From a virus, in the IMG/VR virus record IMGVR_UViG_3300030107_002029, positions 1-31,814 of that record: 31,814 nucleotides of DNA; one strand, given 5' to 3'. Under the pieces are notes generated by a model. It was given only the letters and a program-made list of their open reading frames with translations, had not been told where the DNA came from and ran no database searches. The position numbers and the translations under genes are program-made. Below are positions 15,584 to 23,394 of this stretch, piece by piece. The first letter of the stretch is position 1, and each line of letters opens with the position of its first letter.

Positions 15584-17116
15584 CTATTTTAATCCTATTA
15601 CTTCTATTACTGCATTGATTTTACTATTACAACTTCTCCCTGCTACCTGTACTATAGAATTACCTGCTGATACAGTAAACTCATTTCCTCCAGATAATGC
15701 TGAACCATAATTAGCATCAACAACAAAGTTTGAATTGGCTGGACAGCCCTGCAAGTCTATAGAGCCGCTTTCATAGTTAATAGTACCATTACAAGCACCT
15801 TGTATATTTCCGTGACCATCATCATAAAAGAAAGCACTCATATTAGGAATTGAATTATTAGTTTTAGGATCATTTATTGTATCATCTGGTAATTTTGCAG
15901 GAACTGCCGCTTCTATATCTCCAACAGCCATACTAATAGCACCAACTCCAAAAGGTGTAGTGCCACTTGCAGGTGCAGATATTGCTATTGCTGATGTTGA
16001 TAAATGTTGTCCTGATGTAAATCTAATATCTCCATTTACTATACCAATATGAACCTTTTTATTTAATAAATTAGAACTTGTTGTATAAAATTGCTCATCT
16101 AGTGCTGTTTGAATTTTTTGTATTAAACCATTATTTCCACCAAAATTACCATTTGTAGAATCCGTAGTAAAAGACAATGTATGATCTGATCCGCCATCTA
16201 CCGCTATATCTAAAGCATAGGCAGTTGATGCCGCTAATCCTGTTTTAGTTGAAGTTGTAATTCCTGACAATCCTAATTCTTGATAACCTGCTTGATAAAA
16301 CTTTCCAGAAACCGAACCTGCTACTATACCATCTGCTACTGCATCACCTGTTCGCCCGTATCCGAAAAAATTAAAACATTTAAAACGACCACTTCCGTCA
16401 GTTTGAGCAGTAGAATATTTATCAAAATCTGCATAAGCATTGAAATACGGTAATCTAATTGCAACATCGTCAGCGTGGGTTGCCGCTGTTGAACCATATA
16501 ATCCCCTTTCTATTGTGCAGGTACTATTAGCTAAATCTGCACCTGTTCCAACAGCAGTGACTTTGCATATCTCGTTTTCTATTCTTATTAAATCACCGAC
16601 CTTGAAAAACTTTGAATGTCCATTTTCAAGATTTAATGTTGTATGTGTTGCATCTGAACCCATAGTAGCATCAGTAGCGTGATCTAAATCTGCTGTACTA
16701 TCAGAATATAAACCTAATGGTGCTTGATTTGTAAGTTGATATGAATCACTTGCTGAACCATCTGTAGTTCCATAGTTTATTTGTTTAAAATTAGGTAACA
16801 TCATATAATCACCTGCACCAAGCAAATAGTTTTGAAGTGATACATTTCCATTTGTATCTGGTGTTGCTTGAGACCAAGTCTCTGTTTTTATCTGTATTTC
16901 TGCACCAACAGAACTTGAATTTTTAATAATCAATGTTTTGCAATCCTGCAATGTTCCCTGTGCCTTTGATCCACCAAGAAGAAGATTAATAAAAGTGCTT
17001 GTATTATCACATTCCTGCCTTACATTAAAAACATCTTCATACTGTCCTGATTTTGTTGCAGTTAAAGTATCTCCCCTTCCTGTTGTTATATTTGTTGTTG
17101 TTGTAAAACTTGGCAT
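15584..17116 (-). CDS. Large virion structural protein, fibre- or decoration-like
   Basis: A 510-residue Ser/Thr/Gly-rich beta protein. Residues about 165-220 read KVGDLIRIENEICKVTAVG followed by CTIERGLYGSTAATH, a small beta module seen in many phage fibres and baseplate proteins. The N-terminal part has NYLLGAGDYMMLPNFKQINY. It lies between the capsid genes and the connectors, so it might be a head fibre, neck or tail fibre protein. I cannot assign a more exact role. Confidence 0.6.
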   Translation of the reverse strand: MPSFTTTTNITTGRGDTLTATKSGQYEDVFNVRQECDNTSTFINLLLGGSKAQGTLQDCKTLIIKNSSSVGAEIQIKTETWSQATPDTNGNVSLQNYLLGAGDYMMLPNFKQINYGTTDGSASDSYQLTNQAPLGLYSDSTADLDHATDATMGSDATHTTLNLENGHSKFFKVGDLIRIENEICKVTAVGTGADLANSTCTIERGLYGSTAATHADDVAIRLPYFNAYADFDKYSTAQTDGSGRFKCFNFFGYGRTGDAVADGIVAGSVSGKFYQAGYQELGLSGITTSTKTGLAASTAYALDIAVDGGSDHTLSFTTDSTNGNFGGNNGLIQKIQTALDEQFYTTSSNLLNKKVHIGIVNGDIRFTSGQHLSTSAIAISAPASGTTPFGVGAISMAVGDIEAAVPAKLPDDTINDPKTNNSIPNMSAFFYDDGHGNIQGACNGTINYESGSIDLQGCPANSNFVVDANYGSALSGGNEFTVSAGNSIVQVAGRSCNSKINAVIEVIGLK

Positions 17117-17125
17117 TTCTTCTCC

Positions 17126-17920
17126 TTATCTAATGTGGTAATAAATATCTAGTGTTAATGAAACATCTCCTGTATCTGTTGCATTTTCTAAAAATCCTAC
17201 TACAACTTTTCCACTATCTATATTAGCAGAATCTAGTGTAAATGTTCCTGTTTTAATAGTTGTTGCTGTTGCAGGTATTGAACCACTTGCACACACTACA
17301 CCATTTGACAAATCTCCGTGATTTGTTGTTGTGTCTAAATCATAACTCATTAAATGCATATTAATAGTTCCTGAAGTATCTGCTCTAACCATTGACCTAA
17401 CTAAATCTAATGTAATATTATGTTGTATGTACCAATATACTGCTATCGCATTTTCTGGATCAGTTAATCCGCTAACGTCTAAACTTGTTGCAGGATCAGT
17501 TCCATTACCCCAATCATCATCATAAGTAAGTCCTTCTGCACCTTGCATACCAACCCTATTTGCTATAAGTGGATAATGATACCCTGCACTATTTGGTGAA
17601 AATTCATATACGCCCATCTCTTTGTGCATTGTAAGAACATTTGCTAGTGATGCACCTGCTTTTACAGTAGAATCTGTTGTATTAGCTTGTAATATCTGAT
17701 CACCACCTGCTGTCTGAACATTAAAATTCCCTGTAGAATCTAGTGCTGAACTTGTAGGCTGAATATTTAAACCTGCTTTTCCAATCTTAACTGCACTAGC
17801 AACACCATCACCTGTTTCTATTGCTCTGCTAGAATTGTCAAATCCTGTATTAGATGATTGGCTAACCTGCATAATTCTTTTGTAAAAACTTGATAGTGGG
17901 TTTCCTTGAAATGTTGGCAT
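17126..17920 (-). CDS. Virion structural protein, fibre-like
   Basis: A 264-residue protein. The N-terminal half contains GNFNVQTAGGDQILQANTTD, a pattern seen in trimeric fibre shafts, and the C-terminal half is a beta domain ending SGKVVVGFLENATDTGDVSL and IYYHIR. It shares this layout (short shaft followed by a beta domain) with the next gene, 17925-18530, and precedes the 510-residue structural gene. It is probably part of an external appendage or decoration. No catalytic motif is seen. Confidence 0.55.
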   Translation of the reverse strand: MPTFQGNPLSSFYKRIMQVSQSSNTGFDNSSRAIETGDGVASAVKIGKAGLNIQPTSSALDSTGNFNVQTAGGDQILQANTTDSTVKAGASLANVLTMHKEMGVYEFSPNSAGYHYPLIANRVGMQGAEGLTYDDDWGNGTDPATSLDVSGLTDPENAIAVYWYIQHNITLDLVRSMVRADTSGTINMHLMSYDLDTTTNHGDLSNGVVCASGSIPATATTIKTGTFTLDSANIDSGKVVVGFLENATDTGDVSLTLDIYYHIR

Positions 17921-17924
17921 ATTT

Positions 17925-18530
17925 TTATCCTAAAGTTATTAAATTGGAAGGCAAAGCAGTTACCTTCATTATAAAATCACAATATCTACCTGATGATGTT
18001 CCACCCCAAGCTAGATATTTAGTTGTTCCAGATGTTTTTGCACCAAGCCAATAAGTTGTAGGTCTATTTACTGTTAAGCCCTTTACTACCCAATGATTAA
18101 CAATAACTCCATCATCAGTTTCATCAGGATAGCTTATTAATTGCTCATAGCTGTTACCTAGAGAATTATATGAATCTGAATCAGAAAGACTTAAATATAA
18201 ACTCTTATTAGAACTTAAAGAATTTTGATATATTTGAACCATTATTTCAACACACCCACTTGGTGGCACAATAAAATCAACTTTTAAATCAGCATCTACT
18301 ACAGCATAAGATGTTGTAAGTGATTCTGAAGCGTGTCCTGAATCTGAACCAACAGATGTATAGCCTATAATATCACCTGCCCTGACAGGCATAGTTACAT
18401 CTCCTGCAACTTCCAATGATCCATTTACCCTTGCATTTTCAGTAGATATTTCAAGGGCAGAATTTTGCCCTGCTACTTTTACAGGTCTTAAATTCTCATC
18501 AATACTATTTTGCAGGGTTAAATCATTCAT
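17925..18530 (-). CDS. Virion structural protein, fibre-like
   Basis: A 201-residue protein starting at the ATG at 18530; a TTG codon just before it is less likely. Residues 25-50 contain ISTENARVNGSLEVAGDVTM, the repeat-like shaft sequence of many phage fibres. The rest is a beta-rich domain (VDFIVPPSGCVEIMVQIYQ, YLSLSDSDSY, KYLAWGGTSSGRYCDF), which may be a receptor-binding or trimerisation head. Its start overlaps the end of the coiled-coil gene before it by eight bases. Confidence 0.55.
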   Translation of the reverse strand: MNDLTLQNSIDENLRPVKVAGQNSALEISTENARVNGSLEVAGDVTMPVRAGDIIGYTSVGSDSGHASESLTTSYAVVDADLKVDFIVPPSGCVEIMVQIYQNSLSSNKSLYLSLSDSDSYNSLGNSYEQLISYPDETDDGVIVNHWVVKGLTVNRPTTYWLGAKTSGTTKYLAWGGTSSGRYCDFIMKVTALPSNLITLG

Positions 18531-18696
18531 CAAATTTCTTTGCCAACATCTTTACTTGTTCTTTTAATTTATCTATTTCTGTTTCAGATTTATTAATTTT
18601 AACTTCAAGTTCTGTTCTTAATTTGTAAATCATTTCAACAATATTTGGAATAATTTTATTTGAAATATTTTGTAAAAATGATTTAGTTAAAAACAT
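18523..18696 (-). CDS. 57-residue coiled-coil protein
   Basis: A short gene between the membrane-protein cluster and the fibre-like genes. The ATG at 18696 overlaps the stop of the preceding gene by one base (TAATG). The N-terminal third is apolar and polar mixed (MFLTKSFLQNISNKIIPNIV) and the rest is a heptad-type helix (LRTELEVKINKSETEIDKLK). It could be a small chaperone or a partner of the membrane proteins. No family known. Confidence 0.6.
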   Translation of the reverse strand: MFLTKSFLQNISNKIIPNIVEMIYKLRTELEVKINKSETEIDKLKEQVKMLAKKFDE

Positions 18697-18860
18697 TACC
18701 CTATTACCTTTAATAATCCATCAAAAACTAAATCAACACATTTTTCTGCTATTTTTCCTTCAACTTTTTCAGAAATTATAGGAATATCTACAGCATCATT
18801 AATGCTTTTTGCAATTTTTGCTTTTACTTCTTCACTTTCTAATGCTTCTTTTAATGTCAT
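18696..18860 (-). CDS. 54-residue hypothetical protein
   Basis: A small helical protein that starts MTLKEALESEEVKAKIAKSI and ends with an apolar helix (KCVDLVFDGLLKVIG). Its ATG abuts the stop of the last membrane protein of the lysis cluster and it ends in a TAATG overlap, so the gene order is fixed by coupling. Possibly related to lysis or virion assembly; the sequence does not decide. Confidence 0.6.
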   Translation of the reverse strand: MTLKEALESEEVKAKIAKSINDAVDIPIISEKVEGKIAEKCVDLVFDGLLKVIG

Positions 18861-19160
18861 TTATTTTCCTTTCATTGTTAAGTCTATATAAACTTTTAAA
18901 TCTGATTTTATTTCACTACACCATTTTTTTATTTTTTCTGTATCATCTCTCTCTTGATCAAATCGCAGGTGCATTTCTTTTTTTACTTCATCTAATTCTT
19001 TTAACAAATGATCGTGGCGAGTATCGAAACGAACAAGTGTTCCCTCGACTTTGTCTTTTAAAATATACTTTATTACCCAAGCTAACATTCCAATAGATGC
19101 TACAGCCACAGCAATAGGAAACCCTAGTTCCTGCACTAATTTTATAGCTTCATCAGTCAT
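18861..19160 (-). CDS. Small membrane protein, holin-like (copy 2)
   Basis: A 99-residue protein with one membrane helix at about residues 13-34 (GFPIAVAVASIGMLAWVIKY) followed by a long charged helix (DEVKKEMHLRFDQERDDTEK). The layout, with a short N-terminus, an apolar segment starting LGFP and a charged coiled tail, mirrors the protein at 19852-20133, so they may be paralogs. Proteins of this kind lie next to endolysins and are usually taken as holins or other lysis factors. Overlaps the gene before it by eight bases. Confidence 0.6.
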   Translation of the reverse strand: MTDEAIKLVQELGFPIAVAVASIGMLAWVIKYILKDKVEGTLVRFDTRHDHLLKELDEVKKEMHLRFDQERDDTEKIKKWCSEIKSDLKVYIDLTMKGK

Positions 19161-19461
19161 TTAAAAACATCCTTCTTTTAATATATTCTAAATCATCATT
19201 ATTATTGTTAATTTGTGCTTCTAAATAATCTAATCTTGTATCCTGCTTTATATCACTAGGTATAGGTGCATCTTGCAATTCTTTAATCTCTTTTATAGCC
19301 TGTGTATTTCTACTAGCTTCATTTTCAACAAAAGACATTCTTGTTGTAAGCTGACTATATCCCCAAACCATAGCAGATATAAATCCAACTACCTGTATGA
19401 TCATAGGCAAACTAATATTCAAACTTGTTTTATCACTAATTCTATTGTTCATCTTTGTCAT
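19153..19461 (-). CDS. Small single-pass membrane protein of the lysis cluster
   Basis: A 102-residue protein with a membrane helix at about residues 19-38 (LPMIIQVVGFISAMVWGYSQ) and a polar coiled-coil tail (RLDYLEAQINNNNDDLEYIK). Orientation cannot be stated with certainty. It overlaps both neighbouring membrane-protein genes. An ATG three codons further in (19452) is an equally good start. It could be a pinholin, an antiholin or a spanin-type protein; there is no lipobox, so it is not an o-spanin. Confidence 0.55.
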   Translation of the reverse strand: MTKMNNRISDKTSLNISLPMIIQVVGFISAMVWGYSQLTTRMSFVENEASRNTQAIKEIKELQDAPIPSDIKQDTRLDYLEAQINNNNDDLEYIKRRMFLND

Positions 19462-19855
19462 TACCGTATATTAAATTTTTGCCTTGAACAATTTTAGAAT
19501 CCTTACCTTGTATTCTAATAGATTTATCATCCATTATTATTTCTTTACTGCCTTCATTTGCATCTGTGATATGTGTCACAAGTTCTTTAGCAATAGAAAC
19601 AAGTGGGTCTTCTTTTTCTGCACCTGTAATTCTTTGTAATACTGTAATAAGTCCAATAGTAACAGAAGATACTAATCCAGATATTACTGCAAGTTGGCTT
19701 TCACCTAATGTTTTAGCTGAATAAATTAAAGCACCTACCATAAGGCAGATGCTTGGGAGGGCAAGGATAGAAACTACATAAATAGCCCTATCTTTCATAA
19801 TACGCTGTTTTACTTCTCTTTGCCTTATTTTAGCATCTACATCTTGCTTTTTCAT
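19442..19855 (-). CDS. Two-pass membrane protein, candidate holin
   Basis: A 137-residue protein with a charged N-terminus, two apolar segments (about residues 24-46, IYVVSILALPSICLMVGALI, and 54-74, LAVISGLVSSVTIGLITVL) and a hydrophilic C-terminal region. This is the layout of class II-like holins with a long tail. It lies two genes after the lysozyme and overlaps both neighbours. It is the best holin candidate of the four, from topology alone. Confidence 0.6.
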   Translation of the reverse strand: MKKQDVDAKIRQREVKQRIMKDRAIYVVSILALPSICLMVGALIYSAKTLGESQLAVISGLVSSVTIGLITVLQRITGAEKEDPLVSIAKELVTHITDANEGSKEIIMDDKSIRIQGKDSKIVQGKNLIYGNDKDEQ

Positions 19856-20133
19856 TTTTTAAGTCCATTACCTGTTAGCTTAACCATTAAATCAATAAGG
19901 GTAGTCATCTGTTGATCCCTTGCTTTTGATTCCTGTCTATGCTGTTCCCTTTCCTGCTTTGAATTATCAATTAGCTTAATTACTATGGCTTCAATCCTAC
20001 TTGCATTATCTTGAAGCTGTCGCATCAAATCGTTAGCTAACCATTTAAAAAGATGAACCGCACCCCACGACATTCCAAGCAACATAACAACAGGTAAACC
20101 AAATTTTTCAAGGAGGCTACTCCATTCATCCAT
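19852..20133 (-). CDS. Small membrane protein, holin-like (copy 1)
   Basis: A 93-residue protein directly after the lysozyme gene, overlapping it by eight bases. One membrane helix at residues 12-33 (GLPVVMLLGMSWGAVHLFKW) is followed by a charged helix (KQEREQHRQESKARDQQM). This type is common beside phage lysozymes and is often named holin or i-spanin-like without proof. The related layout of the gene at 18861-19160 suggests duplication. Confidence 0.6.
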   Translation of the reverse strand: MDEWSSLLEKFGLPVVMLLGMSWGAVHLFKWLANDLMRQLQDNASRIEAIVIKLIDNSKQEREQHRQESKARDQQMTTLIDLMVKLTGNGLKK

Positions 20134-20539
20134 TACACTCTCGCACTATCTTTGCATTTCTTTGTGCTCTACTAGGACTATCTGAACGAGCCCATTTAGA
20201 ATCTAACATTTCTTCTGATGCTTCAACCCAATTTCTTTCTGATAAATGAGCCATAGCTTTACGGAATTTGGTCATACCATTAACACCCATTTGAAAAGCC
20301 ATATTTAACATAACATCTTTTACTTCATCTGGCATTTCTACATACCAAGAAAATGTAGCTAATAATTCTCTTTCAAATCTAGGTGCTCGACCTGTTGTAA
20401 CTATATGCAAAGATTCTTCTTCTGTAATCCAAGTTAATCCGTGACCAAATGTATCTATACCATTTGAACATTTGTAGACTTTTGATCTAAAACCTTCATC
20501 TTTACATATTTGCTTTACAGCTTTAGATAAATCTCTCAT
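20126..20539 (-). CDS. Phage lysozyme (GH24 endolysin)
   Basis: A 137-residue T4-type lysozyme that cuts the glycan strands of peptidoglycan. The triad follows the E-8aa-D/C-5aa-T rule: E15 in DEGFRSKVYK, C24, and T30 in IDTFGHGL, so the second residue is Cys, as in several active phage lysozymes. Later helices carry MPDEVKDVMLNMAFQMGVNG and KWARSDSPSRAQR, which match the C-terminal lobe of the family. There is no signal or anchor sequence, so release would depend on a holin from the membrane-protein cluster that follows. Confidence 0.9.
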   Translation of the reverse strand: MRDLSKAVKQICKDEGFRSKVYKCSNGIDTFGHGLTWITEEESLHIVTTGRAPRFERELLATFSWYVEMPDEVKDVMLNMAFQMGVNGMTKFRKAMAHLSERNWVEASEEMLDSKWARSDSPSRAQRNAKIVRECNG

Positions 20540-20542
20540 ATT

Positions 20543-20848
20543 TTAATTTATTGATTCGTGATATGCTTTTGGCTGTGCTACTTCAATTATTTCGACACCA
20601 CAAGCTACAACTGCCGCATTAGCCGCAAATATCTTATCAGTAGCATTTTTTCTAATTATAACAGTATCACTACCATCTAAAGAAAAAGTCCCCAAATCAG
20701 TACCATCTGATGAATTTAATGTTACCAAGTATTCTGTTCCAGTTGTCGCAGTATTGTGAAGCCTTACAAATTCACTTGAACCCACATTTGAAGAACCAGA
20801 ATCATCTGTTCCCAATGCCGCTTCTGTAGTAATTGGAGTAAATACCAT
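20543..20848 (-). CDS. Small virion protein, decoration-like
   Basis: A 101-residue protein with strands SEFVRLHNTATTGTEYLVT, GTFSLDGSDTVIIRKN and VVACGVEIIEV. Small beta proteins of this kind, ending IIRKxxTDKIFA..., are found near capsid genes of marine phages and may decorate the head or sit at the neck. AGGAGG lies six bases before the ATG, which points to strong expression. The role is inferred from size, composition and place. Confidence 0.5.
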   Translation of the reverse strand: MVFTPITTEAALGTDDSGSSNVGSSEFVRLHNTATTGTEYLVTLNSSDGTDLGTFSLDGSDTVIIRKNATDKIFAANAAVVACGVEIIEVAQPKAYHESIN

Positions 20849-20849
20849 A

Positions 20850-21002
20850 TTAAACCTCCTCTACTTTAAAACCTTTTGCTTCATATACTTTAATATAATC
20901 ACCAAGATTCTTTCTAAATATAATTTGACCTGTATCAGTAGTTATTTTATAATTTTTATCAGCAGTTTCTTTTTTAGCTGTTTGTTTTTTAGCTTTCGCC
21001 AT
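20850..21002 (-). CDS. 50-residue basic hypothetical protein
   Basis: A short gene that fills the gap between two others. The start has MAKAKKQTAKKETADKNYKI, a lysine-rich lead, followed by TGQIIFRKNLGDYIKVYEAK, which looks like a small alpha-beta unit. The ATG at 21002 lies just after the preceding stop, and its end carries the AGGAGG site of the following gene. No family known. Confidence 0.6.
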   Translation of the reverse strand: MAKAKKQTAKKETADKNYKITTDTGQIIFRKNLGDYIKVYEAKGFKVEEV

Positions 21003-21003
21003 T

Positions 21004-21267
21004 TCAATCTCCTTTAATTATATTGCCTTGATTGTCAAAACTTATTCCGCCAAATAAACCTATATTGTCAGCACCTCTGCCTTTTTTATTTCTATAAACT
21101 CGGTCTGTAACTTCTTGCATATAGTCAGTATAAGAAATTTTTTGGTTTTTATAATATGCCTGTTGTCCTTTCTCTTTATCTTCTACTAAAGACAATTTAT
21201 TAGTAGGATCAAGTTCAACATTAAATTCTTTATTATTTAAATTCCCTATATCTTTTTTATTTGACAT
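21004..21267 (-). CDS. 87-residue hypothetical protein after the capsid gene
   Basis: A hydrophilic protein starting MSNKKDIGNLNNKEFNVELD, with a tyrosine-rich middle (QQAYYKNQKISYTDYMQEV) and a glycine-containing end (RGADNIGLFGGISFDNQGN). It is separated from the major capsid gene by a hairpin. Possibly a minor capsid-associated protein. I do not recognise the family. Confidence 0.5.
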   Translation of the reverse strand: MSNKKDIGNLNNKEFNVELDPTNKLSLVEDKEKGQQAYYKNQKISYTDYMQEVTDRVYRNKKGRGADNIGLFGGISFDNQGNIIKGD

Positions 21268-21276
21268 AATTTAAAT

Positions 21277-21312
21277 ATATGAGGGCAGAACCTCGACATC
21301 CCACCCTCATAT
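21277..21312 (-). terminator. Hairpin after the major capsid gene, possible leaky terminator
   Basis: A nine-base-pair stem, ATATGAGGG (21277-21285) with CCCTCATAT (21304-21312), encloses an 18-base loop just beyond the capsid stop. The downstream stretch on the minus strand is AT-rich (ATTTAAATT) without a clean T run, so it is at best a weak terminator or an mRNA-stabilising 3' structure that lets the capsid message exceed that of later genes. Confidence 0.5.
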
Positions 21313-21323
21313 TTAATTAACTA

Positions 21324-22250
21324 TTATGATATTTCAGTATGCACTTCTACTCCGTGTGCATTAACTAAAATAGCTTTTGCATAATAAGCATTAGCAACAA
21401 GTGTAGTCATAGCTTTACTTTCATCTCTTTCAGATGTCATTTGGATAAAGTTTCCTCCACCAAAGTCAATATAACCACAACCAAGAGCAGTCCTAGAAAA
21501 TATAGCACCTTTCTTTTCAGTTGCATCACTACCATTAGGTACTGATGTACTTGTATAAAAGTTTATACCTGCAATACTTGTTACAAATCCTGCACCCATA
21601 AACTGATCTGCTACACCACCAGAACCTGCTAGTCCATTAAATGCCGCATTACTACCTTCAACTGCTGTTGATCCAAATTCATTAGACAATCCAAATCCAC
21701 CATAAACCTGTTGTGGATGTAATACAGCCGAATAAGGTCTTGCCGCATCATTTGCTTCCAAAGTAGCAACTGCATTCATTATGTCTAAAAACTTTAATCC
21801 ATTTGTTGAAGTTCCAACTGCATTTGAAAATGAATCAAAATGTCCACATACTTCTTCGTCAAAATGCTTTGCAACATCATTACCTAACTGCATACCTGCA
21901 TTTGTCATTAACTGATCATTGTTTCCATATGCCGCTAAATCAGTAATTTGAGCACGAATACCTCTCCTTAATACTGTCATATCATTAGCAGTTGTTTCAA
22001 TATCAGTTAAATTTGCATCTGTAGCTTCTGCACCACTAGACATTTCTTTTACACCAAATGTTCCATCTGATGGAGTGTGCTTTGTATATACTGGAAACCT
22101 TACTGTGCTAGTACCATTAGGTGCCGCAACCATTGTTATAAGCGATCCCAATACATTACCTTTATTAAATTGAACTATTGCCGCCGCAATAGCTGTGCCC
22201 AATCCACCTTGAGCAACTCCTACATCTGTTATTTCTGCACTCTGTGCCAT
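21324..22250 (-). CDS. Major capsid protein, HK97 fold
   Basis: A 308-residue protein immediately after the scaffold gene. It has the marks of marine siphovirus capsid proteins: LRRGIRAQITDLAAYGNNDQ (E-loop and spine region), AKHFDEEVCGHFDSF helix, ARPYSAVLHPQQVYGG (P-domain) and HGVEVHTEIS at the C-terminus. There is no N-terminal delta domain; the separate scaffold supplies that function. A GAGG site precedes the start. Gene order portal, MuF, connector, scaffold, capsid supports the call. Confidence 0.9.
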   Translation of the reverse strand: MAQSAEITDVGVAQGGLGTAIAAAIVQFNKGNVLGSLITMVAAPNGTSTVRFPVYTKHTPSDGTFGVKEMSSGAEATDANLTDIETTANDMTVLRRGIRAQITDLAAYGNNDQLMTNAGMQLGNDVAKHFDEEVCGHFDSFSNAVGTSTNGLKFLDIMNAVATLEANDAARPYSAVLHPQQVYGGFGLSNEFGSTAVEGSNAAFNGLAGSGGVADQFMGAGFVTSIAGINFYTSTSVPNGSDATEKKGAIFSRTALGCGYIDFGGGNFIQMTSERDESKAMTTLVANAYYAKAILVNAHGVEVHTEIS

Positions 22251-22265
22251 AATTTAATCCTCAAT

Positions 22266-22850
22266 TTAAGATTTATTGTTTGTTCTTTGTCCCCAATTAT
22301 ATCCAGATACATTTTTTGACATATATTCATCGCATCCTTTTGGGTCTTGTTGTGCAAATTCCTGTAAAGAATTATATCCATTAAATTCACCTTTAGGAGT
22401 TTCACCTGCCCTAGCTGAACTTGCTTTATTTGGATTTGCAACTGATTGTTCTTCTTGAACGAACTTTTGAAGATTTGAAATACTCATACCATCCGTGATA
22501 TATCTTCTATCCTCTGAAACTTGATTAACAAGTCCTTCCCTGATAGCAGATAAATCATTATTAAGAACCTCATTTTGTTCTTGAACTTTAATAAATTTAG
22601 AATTAGTTTCATTGTATAGGTCTTCATATTTTTGATTTTTCTTCATAGATTCCAACCTTGCATTTTCTGCTTCTGCTTTCATTTCTTTAATCTGTGCTTC
22701 TAAATCTTCATTTTTAGACTTAAACTGATTCTTAACTTGATTAACTTCTGCAAACCTATCATAAGGTACATCATTTTTATTAGCTTGTGTGCTAGGATTT
22801 GTTTCACTGTTTCCGTCAGCTTGTGGTTGAGCATTCTTTTCTTCTGACAT
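22266..22850 (-). CDS. Capsid scaffolding protein
   Basis: A 194-residue, highly charged helical protein. VPYDRFAEVN (28-37) is a motif seen near the N-terminus of many phage scaffolds. Residues 32-105 form a long coiled coil (KNEDLEAQIKEMKAEAENAR). The end is less ordered and polar, with EFAQQDPKGCDEYMSKN. It is directly before the capsid gene, has AGAGGAATT before its ATG, and shows no protease motif. Confidence 0.85.
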   Translation of the reverse strand: MSEEKNAQPQADGNSETNPSTQANKNDVPYDRFAEVNQVKNQFKSKNEDLEAQIKEMKAEAENARLESMKKNQKYEDLYNETNSKFIKVQEQNEVLNNDLSAIREGLVNQVSEDRRYITDGMSISNLQKFVQEEQSVANPNKASSARAGETPKGEFNGYNSLQEFAQQDPKGCDEYMSKNVSGYNWGQRTNNKS

Positions 22851-22902
22851 TTTAATTCCTCTTTTGTGAGTTTAAAGTTATACTATAAGTTAGTAAATTA
22901 TT

Positions 22903-23394
22903 TTATAATTTTATATTAATATTTTTTTTCTTTATACTTTTTCTAATTTTTTTAAATTCATCATCAACATCTTTTGTCATTTCATCTACTATAAATTTTG
23001 CAACACTATCTGGAACAGGTTTAGCATTAGTAGTTATAGTTCTCCCCATATTATCAAGATGTTTTGCTTTACCTTTATTTGTTAATGTTCCAAAACCAAA
23101 ACCTGTATTTGTAACTTCTGATGTATCGAATGAGTTCATTAATTCACCTGTTAATACTGGTGCTTTTGAATTTTTAAACTTTTCATCTTGTGGCTTACCT
23201 GCACTATCTGCCAATACTCCTCTTTTTTTTCTTTGTCCATAACTATCTATATCGCCACTATTTTTATATTCTTTATAAGTTTTACCAAATACATCTTTAG
23301 CATTTTTACCACCTCCTGCTGGATCAAATATATGTTTTTTATATTTAGCTTGAACCTCTGCTGATAATTGTGCAAAAAATTTCCTTTTAAGCAT
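22903..23394 (-). CDS. Virion morphogenesis or head-tail joining protein (gpG/gp10-like)
   Basis: A protein of 163 residues if it starts at the ATG at 23394, which overlaps the end of the MuF-like gene by eight bases; a longer reading from 23481 would overlap that gene by 95 bases and is unlikely. It contains LADSAGKPQDEKFKNSKAPV, then LTGELMNSF and GFGFGTLTNKGKAKHLDNMG, the pattern of Mu gpG/HK97 gp10-type proteins (a basic protein with a Leu-Thr-Gly-x-Leu turn followed by strands). Very basic C-terminus (KKIRKSIKKKN). The family call is moderate. Confidence 0.55.
   Translation of the reverse strand: MLKRKFFAQLSAEVQAKYKKHIFDPAGGGKNAKDVFGKTYKEYKNSGDIDSYGQRKKRGVLADSAGKPQDEKFKNSKAPVLTGELMNSFDTSEVTNTGFGFGTLTNKGKAKHLDNMGRTITTNAKPVPDSVAKFIVDEMTKDVDDEFKKIRKSIKKKNINIKL

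Noticed and set aside
22229-22441. Minus-strand 70-codon frame
   Set aside because: It lies inside the scaffold gene in another frame and has a Gln/Lys-rich sequence without any domain.
22851-22902. TATAGT and TATAAC sequences before the scaffold gene as a promoter
   Set aside because: No acceptable -35 element lies at 16-18 bases, and such sequences are frequent at this base composition.
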